NCBI GenBank assembly: GCA_947258795.1
Contig: CAMYJU010000007.1
Span: 200,712 to 264,711, forward strand
Origin: an uncultured Gammaproteobacteria bacterium
GTDB taxonomy: Bacteria; Pseudomonadota; Gammaproteobacteria; DRJJ01
Length of the DNA stretch: 64,000 bases
Direction of reading: 5' to 3'
Shown one piece after another: positions 34,199 to 43,267 of this stretch; position 1 is the stretch's first letter; every line of letters starts with the position of its first letter. The notes beneath the pieces are model-generated. The model saw only the letters and a list, made by a program, of their open reading frames with translations. It made no database searches and was not told the origin of the DNA. A program made the position numbers and the translations under genes.

Positions 34199-36124
34199 AT
34201 GAAGCAGGATCACTCGCTCTCTTTTCGATACAAGCTGATTACCGGTTTTATGGTAGTCATACTGGTTCTGGCTGCCAGTATGGCGATTACCCTGTTTCGC
34301 ATGTTCAAGGTAACCCATCTCGGTATCGATGCGATCGAGAACCGTTACCCGATGGCTATGCTTGCCCTGGGTGCTGTATACAAGATAAACGAGTCACAGG
34401 CAGCGTTACATAGCTACATCCTTACCGGGGATGAGGACTATTTCAAATCCTATAATAAAAACCTTGATGATCTGGCGTTTGAGATAGACCGGATAAGTGC
34501 TTATGAATCCAGGCATGGGCTGGAAAAGGAGGACCAGGGAAACAGTCATGAGTCCATGCTGAAGCTACTGAAACAACTGGACGTGGCCGGACAGCGTATA
34601 AAGTTTCTGCAGCAAAATCCCCGCGACAATTACCCGTTGCTGACCGAAGCGGAGGAAAGCCTCAACCCGCTGGCATTACAGTACCTGGGTTATCTGAACG
34701 AATACATCGACGAGATACGTGAAGGTGAACTCAGCGACAGAAAATCCAGCATCCAGAATCTGCTGACTGATATACGCCATAACTGGGCACAGATGCTGGC
34801 CGCTCTCCGTATTGCACTGGCCGCCCATAATCTGAACAATCTGGTTGATGTCGATACCTATCTTGATGTCAGTCATCAGCAACTCAAGGAATTGCTGGTG
34901 CTGAAGCCTGATCTGGGTCTGGACGGGGCCAGCACCCTATTGGGTATACATGAGCGTTACACCAGGGCACTGATCGAATTCAAGCATCACTATGAGCAGG
35001 CCGACTGGCGCGAAGACCTCAAGTTGATGAAGAATACAGTGCTGCCTGACATGCACAAGCTGGAGGCACTGTTGTCACAGGTTTCGGTACGACAGACCAC
35101 CATCTCCAAGGAAGTTGGTGTGCTGTTAACGGATACCCTTGAAAATATACGAACTGGCGCTGTCATAATTTTCATCCTTGGGCTGGTGATAGCGATACTG
35201 GTGGCAACCCTGCTGATCCAGTCACTGGTAAAACCGCTGTATGAACTGATACGCGCGTCCAATGATGTGGCAAACGGCAACCTGAGCGCGCGGGTTACTC
35301 CCCATGCTCATGACGAGTTTGGTGAGCTTGCGGTTCGTTTCAATGATATGGTTACACGACTGCGTTCGGAAATGAACCAGAAGGATGTCGCGGTATCCGA
35401 GTTGACCTACAAGGTAAACCAGGCAGAACAGGCCAGTATAGAAAAATCGGAATTCCTGGCGCGCCTGAGTTATGAATTTCGTATCCCGTTGACTACCATG
35501 ATCGGTTTTGCCGAAGTTATTCTGTCTGATGCCAGGGAGAGCGGTAACAAGGCGCAGGAAAAAATCACATCCAGCATCATAGAGTCGGGTGAAGCCCTGT
35601 TGCACCTGGTCGACGAGGTGGTTGTTCTGGCTGATATGGAATCAGGCAATGTCGAACTTGAGTCAGCCAATGTCAGGGTGAATGATATACTCAAGATGAC
35701 CCAGGATGTGCTCAGAGCCAAACTGGAAGCCAGTAATTTCAAGTTACTGATAAACGAAAACGAAGAAGGCAGGTCGAAACTGTATATTGATCAGCCCAGG
35801 CTGACGCATGCTTTCTACAATATTGCCAATTATCTGATACGCTCCATGCCAAGACCGCATGATCTGGTACTGGACTGTGAACGCCGCTCCGAGACCCGGC
35901 TCAGGTTCAATTTCAGCTGTGAAGAATCCATGACCTCTGAAGAAGAGATCACCACGATCTTTCACATCAGTCACTATCGTGCAAACAACAGTCTTAGCAC
36001 CAGTCAGGAGAGTATGGACCTGGTTATTTCACGCAAGATCATTGACCTGATGGAAGGGCGTATCGGTGCTACCGTGCAGCAGAAGGGCGGACTGACCATA
36101 TGGGTCGAGTTTGAATCAATTTGA
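34199..36124 (+). CDS. HAMP-containing membrane protein with degenerate histidine kinase core
   Basis: 641 residues from the ATG at 34199. The protein has an N-terminal membrane helix (about 14-36), a long helical periplasmic domain, a second helix (about 318-340) and a HAMP domain (about 340-395). A HisKA-like segment follows, but it reads FLARLSYEFRIPLTT: the phospho-acceptor His of the S-H-E-x-R-x-P-L box is Tyr425. The C-terminal ATPase-like domain keeps an N-box-like NIANYLIRS and a final SRKIIDLMEGRIG, but no D-x-G-x-G motif is visible. It is therefore probably a pseudokinase, acting as a sensor or scaffold. No response regulator is adjacent. It overlaps convergent slt by 9 bases. Confidence 0.85.
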   Translation: MKQDHSLSFRYKLITGFMVVILVLAASMAITLFRMFKVTHLGIDAIENRYPMAMLALGAVYKINESQAALHSYILTGDEDYFKSYNKNLDDLAFEIDRISAYESRHGLEKEDQGNSHESMLKLLKQLDVAGQRIKFLQQNPRDNYPLLTEAEESLNPLALQYLGYLNEYIDEIREGELSDRKSSIQNLLTDIRHNWAQMLAALRIALAAHNLNNLVDVDTYLDVSHQQLKELLVLKPDLGLDGASTLLGIHERYTRALIEFKHHYEQADWREDLKLMKNTVLPDMHKLEALLSQVSVRQTTISKEVGVLLTDTLENIRTGAVIIFILGLVIAILVATLLIQSLVKPLYELIRASNDVANGNLSARVTPHAHDEFGELAVRFNDMVTRLRSEMNQKDVAVSELTYKVNQAEQASIEKSEFLARLSYEFRIPLTTMIGFAEVILSDARESGNKAQEKITSSIIESGEALLHLVDEVVVLADMESGNVELESANVRVNDILKMTQDVLRAKLEASNFKLLINENEEGRSKLYIDQPRLTHAFYNIANYLIRSMPRPHDLVLDCERRSETRLRFNFSCEESMTSEEEITTIFHISHYRANNSLSTSQESMDLVISRKIIDLMEGRIGATVQQKGGLTIWVEFESI

Positions 36125-38053
36125 GTTGTCCTCCGGCACGGTTATAGCCGGCATACGTTTCCCGAGTTGTGTATAGGGCAGTTCCAGACGGTTTTCATAT
36201 ATCAGTGTGTAGGCAAGGATGTTTTTCAGATAGCCTCGTGTTTCCCGATATGGAACGGTTTCAATCCAGATGTCGGCATCCATTGGATTTTGCGAAGGCA
36301 GCCAGCGCATGACGGCACGTTTGCCCGCATTGTAGGAGGCCATTGCCAGCAGGGGGTGCTCCAGCTCATCGATCAGGTCATTAAGGTAAGCCAGACCCAG
36401 ACGGATATTCTGTCTGGCATCAAACAGTTTTTGGGTGGCGATTGGTTTCCCGTCCAGATTTTTCGCCACCCGGTTCGCGGTGCCGGGTAACAGTTGCATC
36501 AGCCCCCTGGCGTTTCGGGGCGACTGTGCGGACAGATTGAAGCTGCTTTCCTGTCTGATTACCGCATAGGTCCATGCGGGATCCACCTTGCCCTGGCCAC
36601 TTGCAGTGTATATGAGGTTTTTGTATGGCAATGGAAAGCGGATATCCAGGTCATCGCGATATTGGGCCTGTGCAAGTGTCAGGATTGCCCGGTCATGCCA
36701 CAGCCATTCATCGGCAATCCAGGCTGCATGTCTTAAAGTGTCCTCATCCATTTTCCGGGTCAGGAAATGCCACTCACGCCGTGCATCCAGTAATTGCTTA
36801 TGATAAAAAAGCTCACGTGCACGGGTAATGCCGGCCAAGGTCCGGAGTTCGCTCAACAGGTTCTGGTCAGGCTTGAGCGGCTTATGTTCCATGCTATAGG
36901 GGAGCTGCAGTCGTTCAGCAGAGAGAAAACCCTCATAGCTGCGCTGGCGAGCGAGCTTTCTGAAAATAATCTGCGCCTTGTCGTCCTGGCCGGTGCTGGC
37001 CAGGGCGCGTGCCAGCCAGTACTGCCAGCGGGAGGATTGCTGCTCTCGATGTGGCAGCAGGTTGACCAGTTCTTCTATGTTGTGCCAGTTACGCTGATGT
37101 AGTGCCACACGTAGTCGCCAGACGACCACATGTTTGTTCTGCATGGTATCAGGCAGACTTTCGAGCCATTGTGCGGCATCCGGATCATAACGATAGGACA
37201 GGGCCAGGGCCAGCTTTTTCCTGAGTTCAAGTAGTTCGGGTGCGGAGACTTCATCCTGCAGGCTTATGGCATCCCAGTTTTCCTTTGCGTAGTCAGGTTG
37301 TGTCCGGATCAGGCGAGACAGGGCGGATAGCCTGATCTTGTGGCGATACGGGTTGTGGGTGCCGAGTGCGTTCCCGTCCAGGGAGCGACGGGGTTGTTTG
37401 TATAGTTTGATCCATGTCTTGAGCCAGGCATGTTCATGTGATGGTAGGAAACGGCGTAAGTAGGAAGCCAGGCTGGTGTTACCGCGTTGCATCGCCAGGT
37501 CGATGCGTTTCCAGACCAGTTCAGGGGTCAGGCGGTTCTGTTTATATATCTGCTCGATGACCGGATCACAGGCTGATGGTAATGAGCTTCCCGATAGCCA
37601 GATCCTCTGAAACTGTTTGATATTGATTTCATTGTCAACGATCAGGCGTGCGTTCAGGGTATGGCAACGCAATGTGGTGTTGTTGCGTAATGGTTGCTCT
37701 GACAGAAAGTCATGCCAGCGTTTTTGCCTGGCCAGTTGCTGCAGCCAGTTATTCTGCAATCGCCAGGCCAGCGGGGAATCCGGAAAGGCCATCATGAACG
37801 CCCTGATCTCGGAAGCCTTGGCGGAATCAAGCCGGGCATTGATATCCTCGTAGCGCAGGTACGGGTATAGCGGGTACTCATGCAGCCGGGCCAGTAACGA
37901 CCAGAATCTCAAGCGGACGCCCTGTTTCAGGGCCTGCCTGGCATTCTTGTACAGGCTGCGCTGGTTTTCGAGGCGGGAATCAGCATTTGTCGCCATCGTC
38001 GACTGTGGCAACAGCAGTATGAGTATTGCCAATAATAAGAAAATCCGTTTCAT
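36116..38053 (-). CDS. slt: soluble lytic murein transglycosylase (Slt70)
   Basis: 645 residues from the ATG at 38053, chosen because the signal peptide MKRIFLLLAILILLLPQ starts there; a frame from 38116 is longer but lacks a ribosome site. A long alpha-superhelical region of paired helices (about 40-470) is followed by the lysozyme-like domain: AVIRQESSFN with the catalytic Glu, then NARGLMQLLPGTA, and MASYNAGKRAV. This is the classical doughnut-shaped Slt70, which cleaves peptidoglycan glycan strands to 1,6-anhydromuropeptides. It is convergent with the pseudokinase gene and divergent from the NERD-domain gene. Confidence 0.94.
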   Translation of the reverse strand: MKRIFLLLAILILLLPQSTMATNADSRLENQRSLYKNARQALKQGVRLRFWSLLARLHEYPLYPYLRYEDINARLDSAKASEIRAFMMAFPDSPLAWRLQNNWLQQLARQKRWHDFLSEQPLRNNTTLRCHTLNARLIVDNEINIKQFQRIWLSGSSLPSACDPVIEQIYKQNRLTPELVWKRIDLAMQRGNTSLASYLRRFLPSHEHAWLKTWIKLYKQPRRSLDGNALGTHNPYRHKIRLSALSRLIRTQPDYAKENWDAISLQDEVSAPELLELRKKLALALSYRYDPDAAQWLESLPDTMQNKHVVVWRLRVALHQRNWHNIEELVNLLPHREQQSSRWQYWLARALASTGQDDKAQIIFRKLARQRSYEGFLSAERLQLPYSMEHKPLKPDQNLLSELRTLAGITRARELFYHKQLLDARREWHFLTRKMDEDTLRHAAWIADEWLWHDRAILTLAQAQYRDDLDIRFPLPYKNLIYTASGQGKVDPAWTYAVIRQESSFNLSAQSPRNARGLMQLLPGTANRVAKNLDGKPIATQKLFDARQNIRLGLAYLNDLIDELEHPLLAMASYNAGKRAVMRWLPSQNPMDADIWIETVPYRETRGYLKNILAYTLIYENRLELPYTQLGKRMPAITVPEDNSN

Positions 38054-38128
38054 AGAGGCATTGTGTTCAATCAGATTTGCTGTGTCCACCTTTCCATGGG
38101 TATTATGCCTATTCATGAGGTGTTATAA

Positions 38129-38743
38129 ATGGAGGCGGAGTGTGGTGGTAACATGGATGCCATGATTCCTGAACTTGACTGGCATCAACTTGACTGGCAC
38201 CTGGTTGCATATGGCCTGGTGGTATTGCTGTTGCTGTTATTGATAACCAGGTTTCTAAGCAGACGACGTCGGCCACTGGCCCAGATATCCCGCATTGTAC
38301 GCAAGTTCAGTGTGGAAATTCGTGGTCCTGTGATCGTTCCCGGAATTGATGGTCAGCAGTATAGTGTCGATTATGTGGTGATGACGCCGTGCGCTATCTG
38401 GGTGCTGGATGTGCTCGACTATGAGGGTATGATATTCGGTGGCAGCCAGACCGATGAGTGGACCCAGGTTATCGGACGCAAGAGTTTTCGTTTCACCAAC
38501 CCCTTGTACGTGATGCGTGATAAGCGTATCCAGGTGCAAACGATGACGGACCTGGAAGAGATCAAGTCGGCAGTCGTATTCAGCCGGGCCAGTAACTTCC
38601 CGAAAGACCGTCCCGGAGGGATAGTCCAGCAGGAAAACCTGGCGCAACTGCTTGCCTGTCCAGGGCAGGAACGAAAGAAGCAGCAGAATGCTCACCTGCA
38701 ACGGGCATGGGACCAGATTGTTACCGAGCTGAGTATCGGCTGA
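38129..38743 (+). CDS. membrane-anchored NERD-domain protein with degenerate active site
   Basis: 204 residues from the ATG at 38129, with GAGGTG upstream (starts at 38153 and 38162 are possible). An N-terminal membrane helix (about 26-42) is followed by a NERD (nuclease-related) domain: the DYVVMTP strand is intact (the Asp of NERD), but the usual E-x-K is replaced (WVLDVLDYEG), so nuclease activity is doubtful. The C-terminal part has LEEIKSAVVFSRASNFPKD, typical of NERD proteins. It is followed by DUF2835 and dual-thioredoxin genes on the same strand, with gaps of 26 bases and a 4-base overlap, so the three form an operon. Function unknown. Confidence 0.8.
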   Translation: MEAECGGNMDAMIPELDWHQLDWHLVAYGLVVLLLLLLITRFLSRRRRPLAQISRIVRKFSVEIRGPVIVPGIDGQQYSVDYVVMTPCAIWVLDVLDYEGMIFGGSQTDEWTQVIGRKSFRFTNPLYVMRDKRIQVQTMTDLEEIKSAVVFSRASNFPKDRPGGIVQQENLAQLLACPGQERKKQQNAHLQRAWDQIVTELSIG

Positions 38744-38769
38744 CCCGGGCGTCTGGATGTCATGCGCTC

Positions 38770-38988
38770 ATGCCGGACTCGAGATTTCATTTACACCTGA
38801 ACAAGGATCAATATCGGCAATACTATCGTGGTGAGATTACCCAGGTTCAGGTAGTCGACGACCAGCACCGGACTATCCGCTTCCCGGCTGCGATGTTACG
38901 TGAACATGTCGGTCATGATGGTGTTCATGGCGAGTTCATTCTGGAGTATGATCAGAATAATCGCTTCATCTCGTTAAAACGGGTATGA
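38770..38988 (+). CDS. DUF2835 family protein
   Basis: 72 residues from the ATG at 38770; a longer frame from 38707 would overlap the NERD gene and is not needed. The pattern FHLHLNKDQYRQYYRGEITQ, then RTIRFPAAMLREHV, then GVHGEFILEYDQNNRF matches the small DUF2835 family (PF11197) of gammaproteobacteria, whose function is unknown. Its stop overlaps the start of the thioredoxin-like gene (ATGA at 38985-38988), a sign of translational coupling. Confidence 0.82.
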   Translation: MPDSRFHLHLNKDQYRQYYRGEITQVQVVDDQHRTIRFPAAMLREHVGHDGVHGEFILEYDQNNRFISLKRV

Positions 38989-40016
38989 CTATGTTTGTCA
39001 GATCAGTAGCATTACTGGCGTTGTTGTGGCTGGCATGTGTGCCGGCGCTTTCCCATGCATCTGCAATCGATATCACGGCGCCGGATTTTGATGACCGGCC
39101 TTTGGCTGATACGATCGATATTCCGGACTGGTTCCTGCTTAGTTTTCTGGACATAAAGGAAGACCTGGGGGAAATCAATAAAGCCGGTAAAAAAGGTCTG
39201 ATCGTTTACTTTGGTCAGAAGCGATGCCCTTACTGCAAGGCCTTTCTGGATAACAACTTCAGCAAACGTGATGTAGTTGACTACACCAGGAAGCATTTCG
39301 AGGTCATTGCGATTGATGTGCGTGGTACCAGGCTGGTCACCGAGCTGGATGGTACCGTGATACCGGAAAATGAATTCTCGGTGAAGCAGGAGGCCAATTT
39401 CACTCCCTCACTACTGTTTTACGATCTGGCAGGAAACGAGATCCTGAAGCTGGTTGGTTACCAGTCGCCCTACCGCTTTCGGGCGGCGCTGGAGTTTGTC
39501 GCCGATGCCCATTACCGGAAGGAAAATTTTCGTGAGTACCTGGCACGCGGAGCAGGGGCGCCGAGCGAGGGGCAGGCGGCCCTGAATGACGCCCCGTTCC
39601 TGGCGAAACCACCCTTCGTATTGGATCGCAGTCGCTTCCCCGGGCAACGTCCGTTACTGGTGTTGTTTGAGCAAAAGAGCTGCCATTCCTGTGATGTCCT
39701 GCATGCCGGGCCATTTTCCCGGCGGGAAACCCGGAGCCAGCTGCGTGCCCTGGATGTCGTTCAGCTGGACATGTGGTCGGACACGCCAGTGGTGACACCG
39801 ACCGGCAAGAAAACCACAGCCAGGGCCTGGGCCGACCGCATGCGACTGAACTATGCTCCGACCCTGGTTTTTTACAGTGAACGTGGCAAGGAAATTATTC
39901 GTGTCGATTCGGTCATCCATTTCTACCGCCTGCGCGGTGTATTGGACTATGTCCTTACCCGCGGCTATGAGCATTTCCCGGGCTTCCAGGAGTGGCGCAG
40001 GCGCCTGAACCGCTGA
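38985..40016 (+). CDS. secreted protein with two thioredoxin-like domains
   Basis: 343 residues. A signal peptide (cut near SHAS, about residue 26) is followed by two thioredoxin-fold halves. The first has CPYC (81-84) and the cis-Pro region FTPSLLFYD; the second has CHSC (233-236) and YAPTLVFYS. Both halves carry a GYQSPYRFRAAL- or HFYRLRGVLDYV-type helix after the sheet, which shows internal duplication. Such periplasmic proteins (SoxW/DUF953-like) reduce or exchange disulfides. The start overlaps DUF2835's stop, so they are co-translated. The function of the operon is unclear; a redox or protein quality role in the envelope is plausible. Confidence 0.85.
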   Translation: MTMFVRSVALLALLWLACVPALSHASAIDITAPDFDDRPLADTIDIPDWFLLSFLDIKEDLGEINKAGKKGLIVYFGQKRCPYCKAFLDNNFSKRDVVDYTRKHFEVIAIDVRGTRLVTELDGTVIPENEFSVKQEANFTPSLLFYDLAGNEILKLVGYQSPYRFRAALEFVADAHYRKENFREYLARGAGAPSEGQAALNDAPFLAKPPFVLDRSRFPGQRPLLVLFEQKSCHSCDVLHAGPFSRRETRSQLRALDVVQLDMWSDTPVVTPTGKKTTARAWADRMRLNYAPTLVFYSERGKEIIRVDSVIHFYRLRGVLDYVLTRGYEHFPGFQEWRRRLNR

Positions 40017-40145
40017 GTCCCGGTATGGATTCCGGTGACTATCCGCCCCTGCTCTCGTTTCCGGAGTATACGTCCCGGGAAAATTGCCAATAGCGGCAAT
40101 TAGTTCTATCTTTATGAAATGTAAGGGTCATTTAAGCTTGATACC

Positions 40146-42377
40146 ATGGTAAGCACAACCCAGCAACATGAGGCCTATGACCAGGAATTCTCCCTGGATG
40201 AGTGGATACGCCGCTGTGCATCGCAATACAGCGGCGATGAACTGGCGTTGATCCGTCGTGCCGGCGAACTGGTGCTGGAGGCACACAAGCACCAGCGACG
40301 CGCATCCGGTGAACCCTATGTTCATCACGTTTTTGCAGTGGCGGAAATCGTCAGCAAGCTGAATATGGATCATGAAACGGTTTGCGCAGCCATCCTGCAT
40401 GATGTGGTAGAGGACACCGAGGTCGAGCTGGAGCAGGTCAAGACAGAGTTTGGGCCGGTGATTGCCAGCATGGTTGATGGTGTGACCAAGATGTCGCTGA
40501 TTCATTCGTCGACGGATGAGAATGGTGACCGTGAGACCGGCAGGCGTGACAAGGAATGGGCCAACGCGGAAAACCTACGCAAACTGTTGCTCGCCATGGT
40601 GGATGATGTCAGGGTCGTACTGATCAAGCTCGCAGACCGGCTGCACAATATGCGTACCCTGAACTACCTGTCTGAAGCAACCCGGAAGCGTATCGCGACC
40701 GAGACCATCGAGATATTTGCGCCGCTGGCCAACCGTATGGGTATCTGGCAGATCAAGTGGGAGCTGGAGGATCTGTCTTTACGCTACCTGGAACCGGCCA
40801 ATTATAAACGTATTGCACATATGCTCGATGAGCGCCGGGTTGACCGCGAACGCTATATCGCCAATGCGGTCGAACGCCTGAAATTGGCCCTCGCGTCAGA
40901 AGGGATCGAGGCCAGTATTGCCGGAAGACCCAAGCATATCTATAGCATCTGGAAAAAGATGATACGCAAGGGCATCGATTTCCATGAGATTTTTGATGTG
41001 CGTGCGATTCGCGTGATTGTGAATAACCTGGCCGAGTGTTACGGGGCACTGGGTGTGGTGCACAGCCTGTGGAAACATATCCCGCGCGAGTTTGATGACT
41101 ATATCGCGACCCCAAAAGGGAATATGTACCAGTCACTGCACACGGCGGTCATCGGCCCTGACGGCAAGACCCTGGAGGTGCAGATCCGTACCGCCAAGAT
41201 GGATGAACATGCCGAGCTGGGTGTGGCGGCGCACTGGCGTTACAAGGAAGGCGGCGGCCATCACGACGAGGCCTTCGAGCAGAAAATTACCTGGCTCAGG
41301 CAATTGCTGGAATGGAAAGAGGAAGAACCCAGTGCGGGCGATTTCATCGACCGTTTCAAGGCGGAGGCCTTTGAAGACAGGGTCTATGTGCTGACACCGC
41401 GTGGCAATGTGATCGACCTGCCGAGTGGCGCAACCCCGCTGGATTTTGCCTATTACATCCATACCGATATCGGCCATCGCTGCCGTGGCGCCAAGGTGGA
41501 TGGCAAAATCGTGCCGTTGACCTACCAGCTTCAGAATGGTGAGCAGGTCGAGGTGCTGACCACACGTAATGGCACACCCAGTCGTGACTGGCTGAATCCG
41601 AACCTGGGTTATCTGCGTACTTCACGTGCGCGTGCCAAGGCCCGTAGCTGGTTCAGGCATCAGGATCTGGACCAGAATATCGCCGATGGCCAGGCATTAC
41701 TGATTCGCGAACTGGGTCGCCTGGGTCTCGGATTGGCTAAGCCCGAACAGCTGGTTTCGCGCTTCCATTGCCAGACGGTTGATGAATTGCTGGCGCAGAT
41801 TGGCCGGGGTGAAATTACCACGGGCAAACTGGCCAATGCGGCTCATGAATTACTGCGGCCGCATCATGAAGACGCAAAGATCCTGCGCGAGGTCAAGGAG
41901 CCGACTGACAGGGAAGAGGTGCAGGGTGATATCAGCATCCAGGGGGTCGGTAACCTGCTGACCCGCATCGCACGTTGTTGCAAGCCGGCACCCAATGATG
42001 CGATCGTCGGATTTATCACGCTGGGCAGGGGGGTTACCATACACCGTTCGGATTGCCCGAATATCCTGCGCTTGCCAACAGACAAACTGGCGCGCCTGAT
42101 CGAGGTGGCCTGGAATACCGCACCACGTACGACCTATCCGGTTGACATACAGGTACTGGCCTATGACCGTCAGGGCCTGTTGCGTGATATTACCCAGGTC
42201 CTGACCAATGCGAAGGTGAACGTACTGGCTGTCAACACCATGACTGATGTCAAGGACCATATGGCGCGTATGAGCCTGACCGTTGAAGTGATCGATACCG
42301 GTCAGCTCAGTGATATGCTTGAACGCATCAGGCAGTTGAGTAATGTGGTCGAGGCCAACCGCAAGGATCAGAGCTGA
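40146..42377 (+). CDS. relA: RelA-type (p)ppGpp synthetase with apparently intact hydrolase HD site
   Basis: 743 residues, close to the enteric RelA length. The order is HD (about 25-180), synthetase (about 220-370), TGS (about 393-455), a helical region and ACT (about 665-743). The synthetase carries EFDD (315-318), the RelA signature, and PSRDWLNPNLGY after TGS is RelA-like. In enteric RelA the HD site is degenerate, but here all key residues are present: R-R-x-S-GEPY, His61, HD (85-86), ED (89-90) and D164 in ADRLHNMRTL. It may therefore both make and hydrolyse (p)ppGpp. Stringent response; ribosome-associated. A monocistronic gene followed by a minus-strand tRNA. Confidence 0.92.
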   Translation: MVSTTQQHEAYDQEFSLDEWIRRCASQYSGDELALIRRAGELVLEAHKHQRRASGEPYVHHVFAVAEIVSKLNMDHETVCAAILHDVVEDTEVELEQVKTEFGPVIASMVDGVTKMSLIHSSTDENGDRETGRRDKEWANAENLRKLLLAMVDDVRVVLIKLADRLHNMRTLNYLSEATRKRIATETIEIFAPLANRMGIWQIKWELEDLSLRYLEPANYKRIAHMLDERRVDRERYIANAVERLKLALASEGIEASIAGRPKHIYSIWKKMIRKGIDFHEIFDVRAIRVIVNNLAECYGALGVVHSLWKHIPREFDDYIATPKGNMYQSLHTAVIGPDGKTLEVQIRTAKMDEHAELGVAAHWRYKEGGGHHDEAFEQKITWLRQLLEWKEEEPSAGDFIDRFKAEAFEDRVYVLTPRGNVIDLPSGATPLDFAYYIHTDIGHRCRGAKVDGKIVPLTYQLQNGEQVEVLTTRNGTPSRDWLNPNLGYLRTSRARAKARSWFRHQDLDQNIADGQALLIRELGRLGLGLAKPEQLVSRFHCQTVDELLAQIGRGEITTGKLANAAHELLRPHHEDAKILREVKEPTDREEVQGDISIQGVGNLLTRIARCCKPAPNDAIVGFITLGRGVTIHRSDCPNILRLPTDKLARLIEVAWNTAPRTTYPVDIQVLAYDRQGLLRDITQVLTNAKVNVLAVNTMTDVKDHMARMSLTVEVIDTGQLSDMLERIRQLSNVVEANRKDQS

Positions 42378-42406
42378 ACTGGCCGCCTGGGCTCTTCCTG
42401 GTGATC

Positions 42407-42483
42407 TGGCGTCCCCGACAGGAGTCGAACCTGTAACCTACGCCTTAGGAGGGCGTCGCGCTATCCAGTTGTGCCACGGGGAC
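42407..42483 (-). tRNA. tRNA-Arg (anticodon CCT)
   Basis: On the minus strand the cloverleaf is complete: acceptor GTCCCCG paired with CGGGGAC, anticodon stem ACGCC/GGCGT around CTCCTAA (anticodon CCT), and T-arm ACAGG-TTCGACT-CCTGT. Discriminator G and an encoded CCA follow (42407-42409). It reads the rare AGG codon. It stands alone, antisense to the relA downstream region. Confidence 0.96.
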
Positions 42484-42583
42484 GTGAGCCGGCAGTATAA
42501 CAAAGATTCCCGGGAACTGTTACGCACCCTGGTACGTTCCCCGGCTGCTCGCGAGTGTGCAAACGCTGCTATACAATGGCCTT

Positions 42584-43267
42584 ATGAGCTCAGGCCTTTC
42601 CGTTATTATTCCCTGTCTGAATGAAGCAGCGCACATTGGCGCCACCTTGTCCGCCTTACAGGGATTACGTAGCGGTGGCGCTGAACTTATCCTGGTAGAC
42701 GGTGGCAGTACAGACCGGAGTGTTGCGCTTGCCAAAGGCAAGGCTGACCTGGTCGTAAGCAGCCTGCCCGGCAGGGCCATACAGATGAATGCCGGGGCGA
42801 GCAGGGCGAGCGGCCGTCTGTTGTGGTTTTTACATGCGGATACCATAGCGGATATCAACACGCTGGAGAGGATATGCCAGCTGGCTGATAGCGATGAGCA
42901 GGTGTGGGGGCGTTTCCGGGTGCGGATTGATCATCCGGGGATGATCTACCGCTGCATTGCATTCATGATGAACAGCCGATCCTGCCTGACCGCTATCGCT
43001 ACCGGTGACCAGGGGATATTCGTGTCACGTGAACTATTTGAACAACTTGGCGGATTTGCGGAAATCCCGTTAATGGAAGACATCGAAATCAGCAAACGGT
43101 TGAAAAAACGGCAACGTCCATTGTGCTGTGACGAGCAACTGACCACCTCTAGCAGGCGTTGGCAAAACCACGGCGTCCTCAGAACGATAGGCCTGATGTG
43201 GACACTGCGCACCGCATATGCCCTGGGTGTTTCACCTGCTACACTGGCCCTGCGTTATCGTCGTTAA
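42584..43267 (+). CDS. glycosyltransferase family 2, rSAM/selenodomain-associated (TIGR04283 type)
   Basis: 227 residues from the ATG at 42584. It is a compact GT-A protein: GLSVIIPCLNEAAHIGATL, then ELILVDGGSTDRS and LLWFLHADT, ending with a GDQGIFVSRELFEQLGGFAEIPLMEDIE stretch typical of the TIGR04283 group. Members often sit beside a radical SAM or selenodomain protein, or in arsenosugar pathways; none is present here. The stop codon overlaps the next gene's start by one base (TAATG), so the two are translationally coupled. The sugar and acceptor are unknown. Confidence 0.85.
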   Translation: MSSGLSVIIPCLNEAAHIGATLSALQGLRSGGAELILVDGGSTDRSVALAKGKADLVVSSLPGRAIQMNAGASRASGRLLWFLHADTIADINTLERICQLADSDEQVWGRFRVRIDHPGMIYRCIAFMMNSRSCLTAIATGDQGIFVSRELFEQLGGFAEIPLMEDIEISKRLKKRQRPLCCDEQLTTSSRRWQNHGVLRTIGLMWTLRTAYALGVSPATLALRYRR

